From NCBI GenBank assembly GCA_944470555.2, contig OX104134.1, forward strand, positions 15,851,248 through 15,915,247: 64,000 nt of DNA. Direction: 5' to 3'. This DNA is from Heterobilharzia americana. Taxonomy: Eukaryota > Platyhelminthes > Trematoda > Strigeidida > Schistosomatidae. Shown piece by piece: positions 22,101-35,049 of this stretch. Each line of letters opens with the position of its first letter. Positions within the stretch are counted from its first letter, which is position 1. Both the position numbers and the translations under genes were made by a program. The notes below the pieces were generated by a model. It saw nothing but the letters and a program-made list of their open reading frames with translations. It made no database searches and had not been told where the DNA came from.

Positions 22101-24599
22101 ATTTTCCCACTATTCCATCTATGGATAACTTTTTCATCAGTTGATCAATGTGGTCAGTATTAGCGTGTTTCATTTTTCTCCTACAAATGATCGAACTTCG
22201 CATTAGTTTAAAAGAAAAAAGATGTAAATCACCAACTGTGACTGTTTTAGACGACTTTAAATGTGCTAGGGAATTTTCTTTCCATTCAGTTGTCATTCTT
22301 TTTTTATTGTGATCATTAGGAACCTTTATTTTTGGCTTACACTTCTGATTTTACTTTCAAACAACACCGATAAAAGTCAAGATATTTGAAAAGAATGTAG
22401 GATAGATGACATTTATGACGTTTGTAAAATGGTTGCTTTTTAATAGAACAAGAAATTATAAAGACTTTTACATACGCTAATAAAGATTCTGTTAAGCAAG
22501 TAAGGATACTTTATGCCCTATCAATAAAATATAACTAAGGTCTAGGGATATCATCGTGATAACGGAAGCATTGAACATTTATGGTTAAGGGTTTGAGTGG
22601 CTTTAAATGTCGTTCTAGCAATAATGGGAATTACCAATCAGGTCTCTAGATTTTGACTGGGAAGGCAGTTTTTTCATCAATTACGAACTGGTTAATTCAG
22701 TAGTTGTTTGGGTAGCCTTTAGAGTTAGTTTACAGCTACAGCTGTGTAATATATGTTTCTGACCTTCTGTTTCTAAATGATAAGGTGATGCCTGCTGGTG
22801 GACTTACTTTGCATTAGGTAACCAATCACTTTGATATATTTTCCATGAACAGCTGTCTCTCAGCCTTACAGCCTTACAGATTGGTTACCAGCCTAATTTT
22901 TCAGCATTTTTCAGTTTGATTCCTCATGCAATGAAATACAATAAAAATTTAGTTTTATGGTTGCCTATCCGGGGAAATCATAGTTAAAATGTAGTGAAAA
23001 TTTTCATTCTTTTGACTACTTTTCATTTGGTTACATCACATCATTTTGGCCTATCAGTTGGTCACCGTTTCCAAGGTAAGGACTAATCAGTACTGTTTCA
23101 TAACAACCTTGACATCGCTAACCATCAATGTGGTGTAGAATAAGTTATGTTAAACCTTACAGCGAATTAGAAATGCGTTTTTAGATAAATCAGCAATCTT
23201 TCTTCATTAGTGATTCATAGCGAGTAAAAGTATATTTCAGCTGACGGAGTTCAAAACATCAGTCTGAGAATTCACTTACTGTTTATCAGAGTGGTGTTAT
23301 GTAGTTGACGTCCTAGGGATGTCGAAAATTAAGGGTGAAGACTTTAAATGAAATGGTTGAGAATTCAGTGCTTCAGAGCAGATGTTTTAAGCTTACGTCT
23401 TACTGTGAAAGTTGGTGATGTCATTTGTTCCTTGTTCACTCACATCCATCTTCTTTAGTTTTTCTTTCGATATTATCTGGAAGTGGGGCAGTTTGGAAAG
23501 GTGTACATCTTTTTGAGGTTCTAATTTACATTTCTGGTTGTATGTCAATGCTTAAATATTCCTATTAATCTTTCCATAATGCATAATTTAACCAGTCTGT
23601 AGTAACATTGTTCTAAACACAGTTGTCAAGTGGTGTATATTCACTTTTGAATAAACTGACTAGTGTGAAGATTGAACATCGGCAAACAACTACATACCGC
23701 TTGTGATATGTACATAATCAAAGTCAAAAGGATAACTGCATCAAAAGAATAATGTGAAGATTTAAACTTTCATTTTTACAAAAATCAAAAAGCCGACTAC
23801 CATCTCATTGTTTATAAAGGTCTGTCTTCGATACAATTAACATTCAGTTTAAGTATGTATACATTAATCTCACTACTAAATAAGGTCATGACCATTTGTA
23901 AGTATACTTCACATCATTTTTGCTAAGAATTACAATGAACAACAAAACTGGTATCTTTTTGATGCTTACTGAACACAGATGATTAACATGTTAAATTATT
24001 TTCACTGGTATAGATCCTTTCATAACGCTTTTCCTCCTTCTACTAGTTGCACATTAAACAGACTCTTTCAATTACCGTGATATCACAGTAAGAGTATTGA
24101 TTGATATCTATGTGTGAAAAATACGCTGATGGTTGAATGAACACATTACATTTTATTCTTAGAAAGTATTTACGTATTGGTAAGGACACTTTTTACAACA
24201 CTCTTTCCCTTGTTGGCACACTCTCTTACTACCTCTTTTCTGCTTTACAAAATTTCACTACTAATCGATACCATCACATGATGTCTTTATTCTTCTTCTT
24301 TTCTCAAGATGCAAATCTCAAATTAAAAAGGTATTTACATGTGTACATATAGCTAGTGTGACAGGTGACCTAGGCGGATAAATAGCAGTTATCTCTTTCA
24401 TTCTAGACTAAATTAATTTCTACTTGTCAACGTTTACTCATCACATTCACTACAGATGCATTCATACTGTTTGTTAATGAACATATCTTTGTTTTAAACT
24501 GTAATTCAAGACTAGTGGTTGACTTGTACCTCAGTAAACTATAATAAGAAATACAGAACAGACGTAAATGCTAATGTTGTTACTTGTATTATCTCTTTG

Positions 24600-24745
24600 T
24601 TGGGTGGTCCCAATTGACTGGTCTTTTTCGACAGTCCTGGTGGGAACAACATTACTTAATGGGGAGCAGGTACATCCAGTTGACGAGTCTCAAACAGAAC
24701 GAAACCCGTGTCCTGGATTCCACTGCTAGTCACTATCCATTCTTA
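24600..24745 (+). repeat. Sm-alpha-like hammerhead short interspersed repeat, copy 1
   Basis: The copy contains TACATCCAG, a core box, TCTCAAACAGAACGAAAC and then GTGTCCTGGATTCCACTGC. This is the layout of the schistosome Sm-alpha repeat, in which the ribozyme cuts after GTC before CTGG. The core reads TTGACGAG, with T at 24680 where the invariant C should be, and stem II has lost two pairs, so it should be inactive. Stem I (ATCCAG with CTGGAT) is intact. The 5' half, with the Pol III promoter, is badly eroded. Confidence 0.75.
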
Positions 24746-25774
24746 AGCAGTAAATGCTGTTGGTGATAAGTAATTAAAGAGAAACTATGTTCATGAAGAA
24801 ACTGGCATCACATTTTGCGGGGTTCTACAGATTAAGTTATACTACCTAAGCGTTCAACGAATCTCAGTTTGCCTAGTTTGACTGAATCATTGATTAGAAG
24901 TTATCACGGGCAAGGCATCAAAGTCACCAAATGACTCCCTTGAGAGTATTCCAGTGTTTTATTTTAGCAAATAGTGATGTAGTTGAAGTATTTAACAGAC
25001 TAGGAAACATTGACAGTGAATTTACTGATCAGTGAAACAATGATCTCATTTAACGACATTTAAAAAGATTGTGCATGTTCTACGTTTGATCCCAGTATAC
25101 CTGAATTGAAGTAGAAGTTAAAAGAGTTTGGAACTACACTTTTTCTTACCTGTCTCTACATATGTGTAGAAAACAGTATAGCCCAGTAAGAAACAAATGA
25201 AGAATAAGATGATGGTGTTAAACAAACATACACATAAGGTATTTTAAAAAGACAAAAGTACTTTTGAATTTCTGAATACTACACACAACAGCATGATAAA
25301 CAGTGATATGATTCTTTATTGTAAAAGTTGTTGAGAATACTGTTCAATGTGCAATGTATATCATGCTATAGTAAACACAATATCAACTTTTGTTTCCAAA
25401 ATACAATGAAACGTATATGTGTATACATATCTTGGTAGTTTTGTTGTTAATATTTTCACTATTGAAATGAACGTGTTGAGTGAAATTGACATTCTACTTT
25501 GAACATCTTCTGCTGCTTACATAGCTAAATAATCTCTGATTCACCTATTTACATATTAACTGATGTATTCCTCAGTAAAATAATTCAGAACAGTAGGGTT
25601 ATGCTGAAATGAACTAACTTGAAAGTCACCGTGGTTTAATCCAGCTATTTCTGATTTTCAGTTTGAAGGTTTATGAGAATCAATAGATTTCAAGGGTGAT
25701 TTTCACAATGGGGAACCATTGAAAACCTGGGAACACTGGAAAACTGTTTCATCCTGATAAATAACTTCTTAGAG

Positions 25775-25856
25775 GGCGCACGCATGATTCTGGCAAGGCT
25801 CGAACCCAGGACCTTTGGGGCTAGAAGCGAGCACTTGGCTTGAAATCCAGTAGTCC
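25775..25856 (-). repeat. tRNA-like short repeat remnant
   Basis: On the minus strand CCTGGGTTCGAGCCTTG contains a canonical tRNA B box (GGTTCGAGCC). Upstream lies a tRNA-sized region but no cloverleaf I could close. It fits a tRNA-derived SINE rather than a functional tRNA gene. Confidence 0.45.
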
Positions 25857-26329
25857 ACATTTTCCTACTTCAAACAACTGACGATATAACATGGCGTCCA
25901 TCCAATACCACTGATGAGTATGTGTCCGTACACCTGACATGGATGACCTAACAGGTCACGACTTCTTATAAGAACTTCAAGAAATCCATCTCGAAGTATG
26001 TCACTTATTCTGACTTGAATTACCAATTCAGACTGGATACTGAGAGTTTATTGTCTACTTTTTATCATGAGTCATTTGAATTATAAATAAGCTCACTTCA
26101 TTTCTGCTGACAGCATTCGATGATTGATAGTATTAGCGTGTAAATAATTTATAGGGCATTACTACATAGTATATAGTCCAATGGATATAGCAAAGAAAGT
26201 TGAAGTTTAACAGTCGGGCTTCAAATATATTAAAAAACTGATGCACTTCATGTAGCTAGTACAAGGGTCTTAGAAACATTTGTATAACGGTTTATAATAC
26301 CATCGATTTAATCAAATTATACTAGGTAA

Positions 26330-26402
26330 GGTGGGATTTAAACACAGGATCTGTCACTTGAAATTCGAAAGCTTCAAATAATGATCTACTGAGTTATAAC
26401 CT
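26330..26402 (-). repeat. tRNA-like short repeat remnant with A and B box
   Basis: The minus strand reads TAACTCAGTAGAT (an A-box-like segment) and, about 45 bases later, TGTGTTTAAATCCCACC (a B box with one change from GGTTCAAATCC). Spacing is tRNA-like, but acceptor and anticodon stems do not pair. Confidence 0.45.
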
Positions 26403-27063
26403 GTGAAGATAGTTAGATGATTTTACAAAAGTGCAACTTTTCTGTTTAATAACACCAAGGATTAATCGTTATATGGAATTACTTCACTGAATCGTGTACT
26501 TTCATAGTTTATAAACCGAAGTAATGAATATTCATTAGTCTAATGCATATATAATTCACAGTACTCTAATTACTCCGAATACCTTTCAGAGAAATCGATG
26601 TTAGTTATTGATGGTTAGAAAGCGAAAAATTAATGTTTTAGATTTTCCAACTGTATCAAAAATAAAAACAAAACTACAAAAACACAAAACTTTCACTTTA
26701 TTTCTGATGTGCAAGTTAGATGGTGTTAGTTAATTTGGTGAAGAGGAAATTTTTCAGGCTAACAAACGTGGCTATCATTTCATTTTGTCGCTTAAGGTTC
26801 CCACTTCAAGCATACCATGGTATTTGACACGTTCATATCATAAGTCTATGCAGGATTTTTCCATAGAATCAGGCAGATTGAGACTTATTTGATGGTCATT
26901 ATTGAAAAAGCGTTTATTGAAACTTATAATTTCCTGCCTTTATTCTTCTACAACGAACTGAAAGACCTGTGTTAGCATATGGGTTTCTATGTGGATGCCT
27001 TGAAATCACCCGACTGCTCATTGTTTTTCCTCTTAGCGATGGCTAGCAGGGGAATCTATGGAG

Positions 27064-27245
27064 TGTGTTTCGTTCCGTTTGGGACTCACCAAATGGATAC
27101 ACCTGGATCTCAGTGAGTGGTGCTACCGCATTGGGTACTGGGTTTGAGTTTCAGTGGGAACAACATCACTCATTGAGGCGCAGGTACATTCAGATGACCA
27201 CTCCCAAACAGAAGGAAACGCGAATCCTGGATTCCACTGTCAGCC
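27064..27245 (+). repeat. Sm-alpha-like hammerhead short interspersed repeat, copy 2
   Basis: This is the longest of the three copies. It has the 5' promoter half (CTGGGTTTGAGTTTCAGTGGG, an eroded B box), then GCGCAGGTACATTCAG, a damaged ribozyme core and CCTGGATTCCACTG at the end. The core reads ATGACCAC where CTGACGAG is expected, GGAAAC replaces CGAAAC, and the cleavage GTC is now ATC. It must be catalytically dead. Confidence 0.75.
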
Positions 27246-27767
27246 ATCATCAACAAATAATAGCAGTAATATTTCTGTATAAAAAGGTAATTTTTATCGG
27301 TCTTCGTCAAATTGCTACTGACAAAAATGTATGTACTTCTTTTTGTTACTTAAAGTGTTGCCAGAATTACTCTTAAGTCCTACGTTAATAAAGTAATTCA
27401 TTTTTATCAATTAAAATCTCCTGAGGACTATTTTAATTATTCAAATCTTAAACAATGGGTTCGAGGTTTAAAACTCACTTCACCCACTAGTATGTACGGA
27501 TCCAGGTAGTTTCAGTAGTCTTCAAAAATAGTTGTACCTTATAGTCTGTTTTACAAGCTGATACATATTTGTTGAGATGTCTTACTACTTAGAGCTACGA
27601 TTTCCATGGTGAAAGAAGTGTACATATTCTGACATCACTATCTACTCTCTTTCGATGAATTCGACAATTATTGTTATTTCAAAAGCATATATTAACAGTA
27701 GACATTTGACAAATAGCTTTTCTTCTGGAAATAATTTATTATTGCTTTCTCTTATTATCCATTTTAG

Positions 27768-27995
27768 ATGATATTACATTGTTGAAGCCATACGTCGATC
27801 ATTCAGTTCCACCTGGATCTGTTGAGTCATGTGACGGTTCATTATGGCATTTGAATGATGAAAGCGTTGTAGATGCTAGTTCTACACTAAAAGCTACTGA
27901 TGATCGTAATGTGACAATTTATTTTGGGAAAACATATTCAGTGACAAGTGTAGTCTTGGTGACATCAAAACAGGAAGGAATGCCAGATCAATATG
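27768..27995 (+). CDS. Large gene exon 3: first half of discoidin-like domain 2
   Basis: Acceptor TTATCCATTTTAG to 27767 and donor TATG then GTGAGC at 27996. Length is 228 bases, phase 1 to phase 1, joining exon 2 in frame (G plus AT gives Asp). The peptide contains SCDGSLWHLNDESVVDAS and later NVTIYFGKTYSVTSVVLV, the same beta-strand signature (xVxIxFGxxYxVxxVxLV) seen in exon 1, so it looks like a repeat of that half-domain. It ends MPDQYG, where family members have the loop before the second half. One cysteine and one sequon (NVT) are present. The match in position and phase to exon 1 argues for domain duplication. Confidence 0.78.
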
Positions 27996-30900
27996 GTGAG
28001 CAAATTTACTTATCTGTCGGCTAATTCTTTTATTTATGTAGAAATGATGATTTGGCATTTGTCGAAACATCACTCGATTGAAAAGGCTGGACAGATTTAT
28101 CCAATAAATGTGTAACATTTTCTGTAAACTTAAATAGTCACGTACCATTTTAAATAGATATCATCGTATTTCAGTGGCACATGACACAGAAAGATTCAGC
28201 TATTTTGAACAACTTGAGACATTTCTGTTATCTGGTGGTTATTAGATTTTGCTTCACACACTAATCAGATACTTCTGTAATGTTCTCTTCAACGTTGAAT
28301 ACGTTTAAGAGATTGACTATTATGGTAAATGACCTTAAAAAGCAATAAGTATCGAGTTACCAATGTCTTACTGATTCTTTTCGGTAGATGTAAGGTGTAG
28401 GTGGTGTTAAGTTAGATGGAAAATTTCAGTGAAGGTATATGAATTGTTTCTTGATGACTGTATGAACATTTAATGAACAGGAGGGTTGCGGAATGTGCTA
28501 CACAATTGCCACCCAATTCGATATACCGTTTTTTCACTAACCAGCAGTAAGATCAAGAAGTATTTTCTTTGGATACAAGGAGGTATTAAACGAACCTGCA
28601 AACAAGTTTCAGTCTATACTTAACTACCAAATAGCGCTGTAAGACTAATCTGAGATATAAATTCATATTTTTTCATACTACTGCACTCTGTTCAAGGTGC
28701 CCAAATCATTCTCTAACACTGAAGAAGCATTAACTCCTTAAAAACAAAGAGACTGTTATTCTTTAGTTTCATACATTTTGTACTTGTAGTTCTTCTATAG
28801 CTCCAAATTTATTTTCTGATGGTTTGCCTGGAATGGTTGACTTCATTGACGCTAGTCAAGCAGGGTGGAGATATTGTGTCAATTTCTGTGTTAAGTGCTT
28901 TAATTATTATCATTAAACAGCTAGAGACATTCAAATCGCCAAGGCTTGTTATGCATTTCTTTTGGTATCCTCACAAAATACATTTCAACCTAAAGTTATA
29001 ATATATAGCTAAGTTAGATTTCAAGTTCAGGTAAAATACAGCAGATTCTTAGTTGTAATCTGATGACAGATTCAACTTTCTTATTATGTAGAACTGCCAA
29101 TTTCACATAAGTTGCTAAATAAACAGTCTACCGAACATGTTTTTAGCGTCGACTATGGCCTCATGAACTTCGTACTCATGTTATAGTATGAATTATCTTC
29201 GTTAGGGTTCTATGCGTTTTATTGCTATAAAAGTTGTCTTAAATAGTGAAGTGGTTTTTATTTGAAAAAAACGTTTGTTAATGCCTTCGTAACACAACTG
29301 CCACAATGTGCTTCTCCACATATATATCAGTAAAAAGGTGATTCAATTAAGCCGTTCCCAAATAATCAGTTATTTAGAAAGTTTGAATTAGGACTGTAAA
29401 GATTGATTTGTGACTCATTAAGATCCATACTTAAATACTTCATCACTTTAAGGAGATATGCCTAACTGAGGCATGCGTTTAGTTGGCATCAGGTAATGAT
29501 ATTTGAGAAGCTGTGGAGTAGGACTGGCCCTCACATGATGCATGTCTCACTTAGTCTAATCCACAGAACTGTCTGTGCTCTTAGGTTCACATCACCATGT
29601 TTTATTCGATGGCTTTTCACGGGATCATTCAGTTGGGCGATTATGCAAAGCTTCCGCTTAACGTTTCGACGGGAATCTGTTTTATCCAAGGTGATGATAT
29701 ATACTTTTCTCCTTTTCTTAAATTATACCTTTTGGTTTTCGTCGGAATATTCTGTTCTACATAGTCATCATATCTGGAGGACGGACTGGTCGACTTCGGT
29801 TACTACCGGTTTGATTGACAGACTCTGATTAGAGACAGAAAATAAGAAATAGACAACTACGTCGTTTGCCGACTGGTGACCTACTCTCTCACATAGTCCA
29901 ATCTTACACGGGGTTTAGCAGTTGTCTGAATAGCTGGTTAGTAAAGTCTTTGACTTCATTCCTGAGTGACACAAGTGTGAATCACCAAGTGAACCTTGAT
30001 TCCCTCATGGTAACAGATACGCCTTATTGATGATTGGCAAAAGGGTGGTACAGTTCTCCTAGTCGACTGAATCTCAGTGTCTAACCAAAACCTTCTGGTC
30101 TCATTTGACAGAAAAGTATGCACTTCACCCTTCAAAGGTTAGTTTTTGAACTCTTTTTAGTGTAGACAAGTAAGAAATTTTCATAAGCTGAAGATATTAT
30201 TCAGTGTGAAGTCTGATGACTGGTACTACTAAATTATGCTTTTTAATTTGGGTATTTTTGGAAAAGAATGAAGACTGACCAGGTGAAGCTGAGTAGTCTG
30301 ACTTATCGCACTAATGCATGACTCATTGCTATGAAAGTTTACAGGAAGTAAGCTGACTATAATTTGGTCGCTTAGTGTGTTGATCCCTAAGAACCAAATG
30401 AACCATATTTTGATTGATGGTTACCATATCAACAAAGCATTCAGGTCATGTAATTTGGACTTAACCAAGTTTTGTACGAAAGAGTCGGGACCCATTAGTC
30501 AAGTATTACTGAGTCATACTTTATTATATAACGCTACCATCAACACATATCTTGCGATTATTTGCCCTTACTAGCCTTTTGGTTCTGTTTTTCGGCTTCC
30601 TTGTAGAATTTAAGAGACTTGCAAACAAGTGATGGACACTAAACCATATAATATCTCGAATTTTCATAGTTACTATGACTTAATGTCATTTGAGATGCAA
30701 GTAAAGTTTATTTTGAACTACATGATCCCTTGAAGAATTCATTATCATGTATATCTCATATAAACATCTTTATCACTCTCAGCTTAACAATAATTGTCAT
30801 GTTTGAAGGGTATTACCTCTCAACTAAGTCGCATATTTACTACAGTTTCGCCAGAATGAGGGTCAAATCGTGGGCCTCCCTGCAGTTACTTCTGAAATCA

Positions 30901-31180
30901 ACATGCTGCATCACAAATTTTTAAGTTGCCTGCTTCTACTGCACAACTGAACAGGCAAATTAGAACTAAAATTCTGAATTAGAGTACATTGTCCATTACT
31001 ATCCACTTACGAACTTATGTGTATACTTTAGGAATAACGTTTTTTTATGAGTATGTTTGAACAATTTTGACTTAGTAGCTTATGTACCTCATTTTCACTT
31101 GCTTTTTTTTTCTGAGCTTCATTCCTCGTCTGAATATTTCAATCTTTACAACTCGGTAGTGGCTCTAACTGGTTAATAGG

Positions 31181-31255
31181 TGTGGCTCAATGGGTAGATA
31201 CACGAACCTATACGTTTTCACACAGTGCTATCTGAATGAAATCTGGTTGTAACGC
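31181..31255 (+). repeat. tRNA-like short repeat remnant
   Basis: TGTGGCTCAATGGGTAGATA resembles a tRNA A box (TGGCTCAATGG), but a matching B box is degraded. It is probably the 5' end of a tRNA-derived short repeat. Confidence 0.35.
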
Positions 31256-31612
31256 CTTTATGTCTCTTTAATTGAAGTTAATGACCACTTACTTCAAATA
31301 TAAGTGCGAAACATGTGAAAGGAAATTGAATTTTGTTTTGCGTTTTACACTTTCACGAAAATTTTTCCTACATGATGCTTTGCTTTTTCCAAAAAGAAAA
31401 AACAACAAACAATCATACGAACAAAATCGTTTTTGACCTCATTCAGATACATGAATTGCAATCTGTGGTCTGCAGGAATTGAAAATTGGAAAGTTGAAAA
31501 ATCTGTTTCATTACCTGGGAAGCAGTTCAAGAAATTTAGTTCTTGATTGTGTCTTATAGCCCATCAGTTTTTCAATTATTTTCATGCTTAGTTTGTAACA
31601 TATGCCTCAGCA

Positions 31613-31675
31613 ACCTAAGTAGCTTAGTGTGTAACTACCCTGCATCTAATATCAGAGGGTCATAAACGGCTAGTA
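31613..31675 (+). repeat. tRNA-like short repeat remnant
   Basis: AAGTAGCTTAGTGTGTAACT resembles an A box (TAGCTTAGTGG). Nothing downstream is a clear B box. The spacing and position next to a similar remnant 430 bases away suggest the same class of short repeat. Confidence 0.3.
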
Positions 31676-34116
31676 GTCATTGTAGTCTGCAACAATCTTT
31701 CCTATTATATTTCTTGTCCAATAGGGGCATATCTGATAGTGGCGCATTCACAATCGCTTGGAACTTGTTGTTCAAAATATGATGATAGAATAAGATAATA
31801 TAAATCAATTACAAATCAAGTACAAGTCTTTAATCATCCACCAAAATGTTCTAACCACAAAAGCCCCTTAAAGTACTCACAATAAACTGTAAACATCTCC
31901 TTAGTATATGCCATTCAGAAGTCAGATTTTCTAAGATACTAGGAATGGACCAACATATACTGTTAACGCTTTTTTAAAGACATATGATATCTTAGTTTCA
32001 GTTGGTTTACCAACGGTATGACTTACCTACACACCCCATATTTTTCGTTTATACCCTAAATAAAAATGACTAGATTTTATGAGGGATTCGAAAAGTTCAA
32101 GGTAAGTGTTTATTGTAGTGCTGTTTCCTCTGTGGTGAATGGTCTGAATAAGAAAATCAACCAAAAGGATTTCATGCATCAATGCACATTCATCCTTCAT
32201 CAAAACTGTTTTAACTGAGGTACTGAGGTTAAAACAAAGATTTATTGTTTGAGACGGGTTGTTATAAAAAATGTTATATCTTTTCGGCTGCAAATCTTTT
32301 TGGTGGGTATTCAAACAGGATATCTACGCGGAATATCTTTGACAACGGTGATACCTGTTTGCATTTGCTTTTAATCTAAAATGTTCGAACAAACTATAAG
32401 CAGCAAATATTGGTTTGGTTGTAGGCTTTGTTTCTTCCTTATCTAATTATTTTCCTTGAACTACCTTAAAAACCTACTTTATCAGTCTTACAATTGGATT
32501 TTTGTTCTGAATCTTCTATGAGCATTTCTTGATGTTATCTCTCTTTAGTACTTATATTCAGGACTTCGCTAAACCAGACAATCGATGAGTTATTGTCCAT
32601 TTGAAAGACATATACTTCTTTATTTCACTTAGTTCGCCGTCACACGTTGTGACTGACATTCGTTGTGATCGCGAGCATCTCTTATCGCTTCCAGCACATC
32701 CTCACCAGTCCATAGTCTAATCACTAATTAATAACAGATTGTTTATGATTGAGATGTACATTTTGTGAATAAACAACTAATTCAGGTGTTGTTTTTACCA
32801 AAGGGTGACATTACTTGTTAGTAGCTGATTGTTTTATGAAATGACTGAAGTTTTTCAAATTTGGTAGCTGAATTCCATCTGCAATTTTAATAGATAAAAT
32901 GGTCATGTCACGACCTAAGATTCCTTATTCCAATGAATGCAACAACAAACAAATAATCTCAACCCAGGAGTCTTACATTACGTAAAACTTTTTTATGGGT
33001 AGAGCAATCACTGGAAATTCAACCAGAGTATAACACTCCAGAATAAACTGATATGTTCAATAATACACTTGTATTTCATTGCTGGGCTTAAGAATTTTTG
33101 ATTTAGCGTTCAATCCATTGGTCATTGAGCTTATCTTAAAGTATTACTACTGTTTTCTTATCACACTGATGGTAAGTAGATATCTCTATCTGCAGGAGAT
33201 GGACACGGGATAAGTGATACCTTTTAGTTAGTTTGATTAAAATTTAAATAATGGTTTCGCATCATTTACCTCGATAAACCACCAACTAGATAACCAGCCA
33301 GTTAAAAGCAAGCCTGAGATATAACTATATGGTTTATGCTACACAAGTATTGGAAGCTTGATCAATGGAATCTGAAAGCTGTAAGGTTTAGGGAACATGA
33401 CACACATAATTATCTCTTTACAGATTACTGTAACAGTCACATTTTCACATAGATCACTAACTTTCTGAATATATTCATGTTAGCTGTGTTGAGATGGTTA
33501 AGTTTAAGTGTTTACATAGAATACCATGATCATGCTCATGGATTTCTACCGATTTCTTGCAAACAACAAATAGAAAGTACACTGATATTTGGTCATTTAA
33601 CTAAGTGGGCATATTACAATAACAAACTGTGGAATTCTTTCAACCTGAAAATTTAGAACAAGTTTTATTACAGTTACCAACTAGCTAGCATAAAAACAAT
33701 TTTATTTCGTTGATTCAAAGAAAAATTGAACATTCTTGTATTGTTCCCATACCCATTGAGATGGTATTTGCAAATTCTTAGAGAAAACATTTCTTCATAA
33801 ATCGTTATGCTCTGTTTAGTTTTTAAAAAATATACATAATTTGTGTACCGTTTCACGGTAAGAGAAAACACATAAACCTGTTGTCCTTGTAGATTCATTT
33901 TCTCATAGAATGACATTTTTTGTTTAGTAAACAACATACCTTTTCTACTATTTATTTTATAAATGTCTAATTGACTTACTGACATTGCGTCGTCTGAACT
34001 GAATTTATTAAGTAAACGAAAACAGTTTGTTTACTGTTAAACTTCCCATTTGTTTATTTATTATTGTCTGTTTTTTTCCCCCCTTTCTCAATCACACTGA
34101 AATCCATCTCCTTTAG

Positions 34117-34305
34117 TATTGCACTTCAACGGTATGGAGTCTATGACTAAAGCCATTAATCTTCAAAATGACTGCACAGTGGATAATGATGATGCCAATT
34201 CAAAAGAATATAATTGTCGGACATTAGATTTAGAAAGTTATGCATTTGAATATCTTACTGTGAATGTGAAAGGTCTTTATAAAATACACGTGTTTGGATT
34301 ACCAT
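34117..34305 (+). CDS. Large gene exon 4: second half of discoidin-like domain 2
   Basis: Acceptor CCATCTCCTTTAG to 34116 and a consensus donor (CCAT, then GTAAGT) at 34306. Length is 189 bases, phase 1 to phase 1, joining exon 3 as Gly-Val-Leu-His-Phe. The peptide has GMESMTKAINLQNDCTVD, a second cysteine in YNCRTLDL, and closes FEYLTVNVKGLYKIHVFG. The last part matches the terminal strands of discoidin/fucolectin domains (YVTVxxxGxxxLxxxEVxVxG). It therefore completes the domain begun in exon 3, in parallel with exons 1 and 2. Confidence 0.78.
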
Positions 34306-35036
34306 GTAAGTATTGATTTCGATGTTGAAACTACTTTTCTGGTTTGTTTTATACGCATATTTGTAAAACCCTTCATTAAAGCTAATTTCAGTCAAATTGC
34401 AAAAAATAAACACTCGTAACCGGAAGTGTAGGGAATGCATAACGTCCAAATCTCAATGCCTACTTCCTCTTTGAAAAACTATATACCAGTCAGCAAAAAT
34501 TAAAAATCATGCCTATCATTTAGTCTATTACTGAAACCGCAAATGTTTCAAATTCAATGCATTTCTATGGATTTCAGAGTGAAATTGTAATAAGTTGTTT
34601 TGCATGTTACTTGCCAAACTAGTATAGGCAATTGTTTTGGTGTGCTTCATCAGGCTGGAAGTAAAATCCTTCCTTTGAACAGATTACGTTTCACATTCTA
34701 TTTTGGTAAATTGTAATTAAGTTATTAGTGCTGGTATTTTTCAAGGTATGCTGTAAATACGTAGCCGTGTTTTCATCTGTCACTCAATGTGTTTGGTGTA
34801 TATTAAGAAGTACATCTGAACCAGTAAGTTTTTAATAACAGCTGTTTTCTGAAAAACACTTTTCATCTTTTCATACAAAAGTTAAGCGCATCGAAAGGCA
34901 TAATGATGTAATTTCTATGGAAATTCTACTATAGACTAAACACAGGATTAATGCATATATTACTTCTTTCGGTAGATACTTCCTAACAGTTGGTAGGATA
35001 AGCCATATATCTTATTGTTTTCAAAAGTAAATATAA

Positions 35037-35049
35037 ACATTTCACCATA
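35037..35049. repeat. 13-bp target-site duplication, left copy, of RTE copy B
   Basis: ACATTTCACCATA occurs here and again exactly at 36008-36020, on either side of RTE copy B. The duplication fixes both ends of the insertion. Confidence 0.9.

Larger units (their letters stand above)
16359..27767 (+). other. Intron 2 of the large gene, with three hammerhead-like repeats
   Basis: 11.4 kb of AT-rich DNA. Recognised contents are a hammerhead-like core near 19087, two Sm-alpha-type short repeats at 24.6 and 27.1 kb, and tRNA-like short repeats near 25.8 and 26.4 kb. Open frames at 18030-18299, 19299-19529 and 24137-24352 have no protein character. No autonomous retroelement ORF is present here, in contrast to intron 4. 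Confidence 0.65.
27996..34116 (+). other. Intron 3 of the large gene
   Basis: 6.1 kb, AT-rich. Two tRNA-like repeat remnants lie at 31181-31255 and 31613-31675. The open frame at 29496-29828 (110 codons) is the longest but has no motif and no splice context. No retrotransposon ORF was recognised. Confidence 0.6.

Noticed and set aside
24137..24352. 71-codon plus-strand open frame in intron 2
   Set aside because: Phe- and Leu-rich low-complexity translation without start context or family match.
25775..25856. Functional tRNA gene
   Set aside because: The B box is good but acceptor, D and anticodon stems do not pair.
29496..29828. 110-codon plus-strand open frame in intron 3
   Set aside because: No motif, no splice context, biased toward Phe, Ser and Trp as expected from AT-rich noncoding DNA.
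31280..31330. Hammerhead-like pattern TTAATGAC ... GTGCGAAACATG
   Set aside because: The CTGANGA box has two changes and no cleavage triplet or stem I could be placed.
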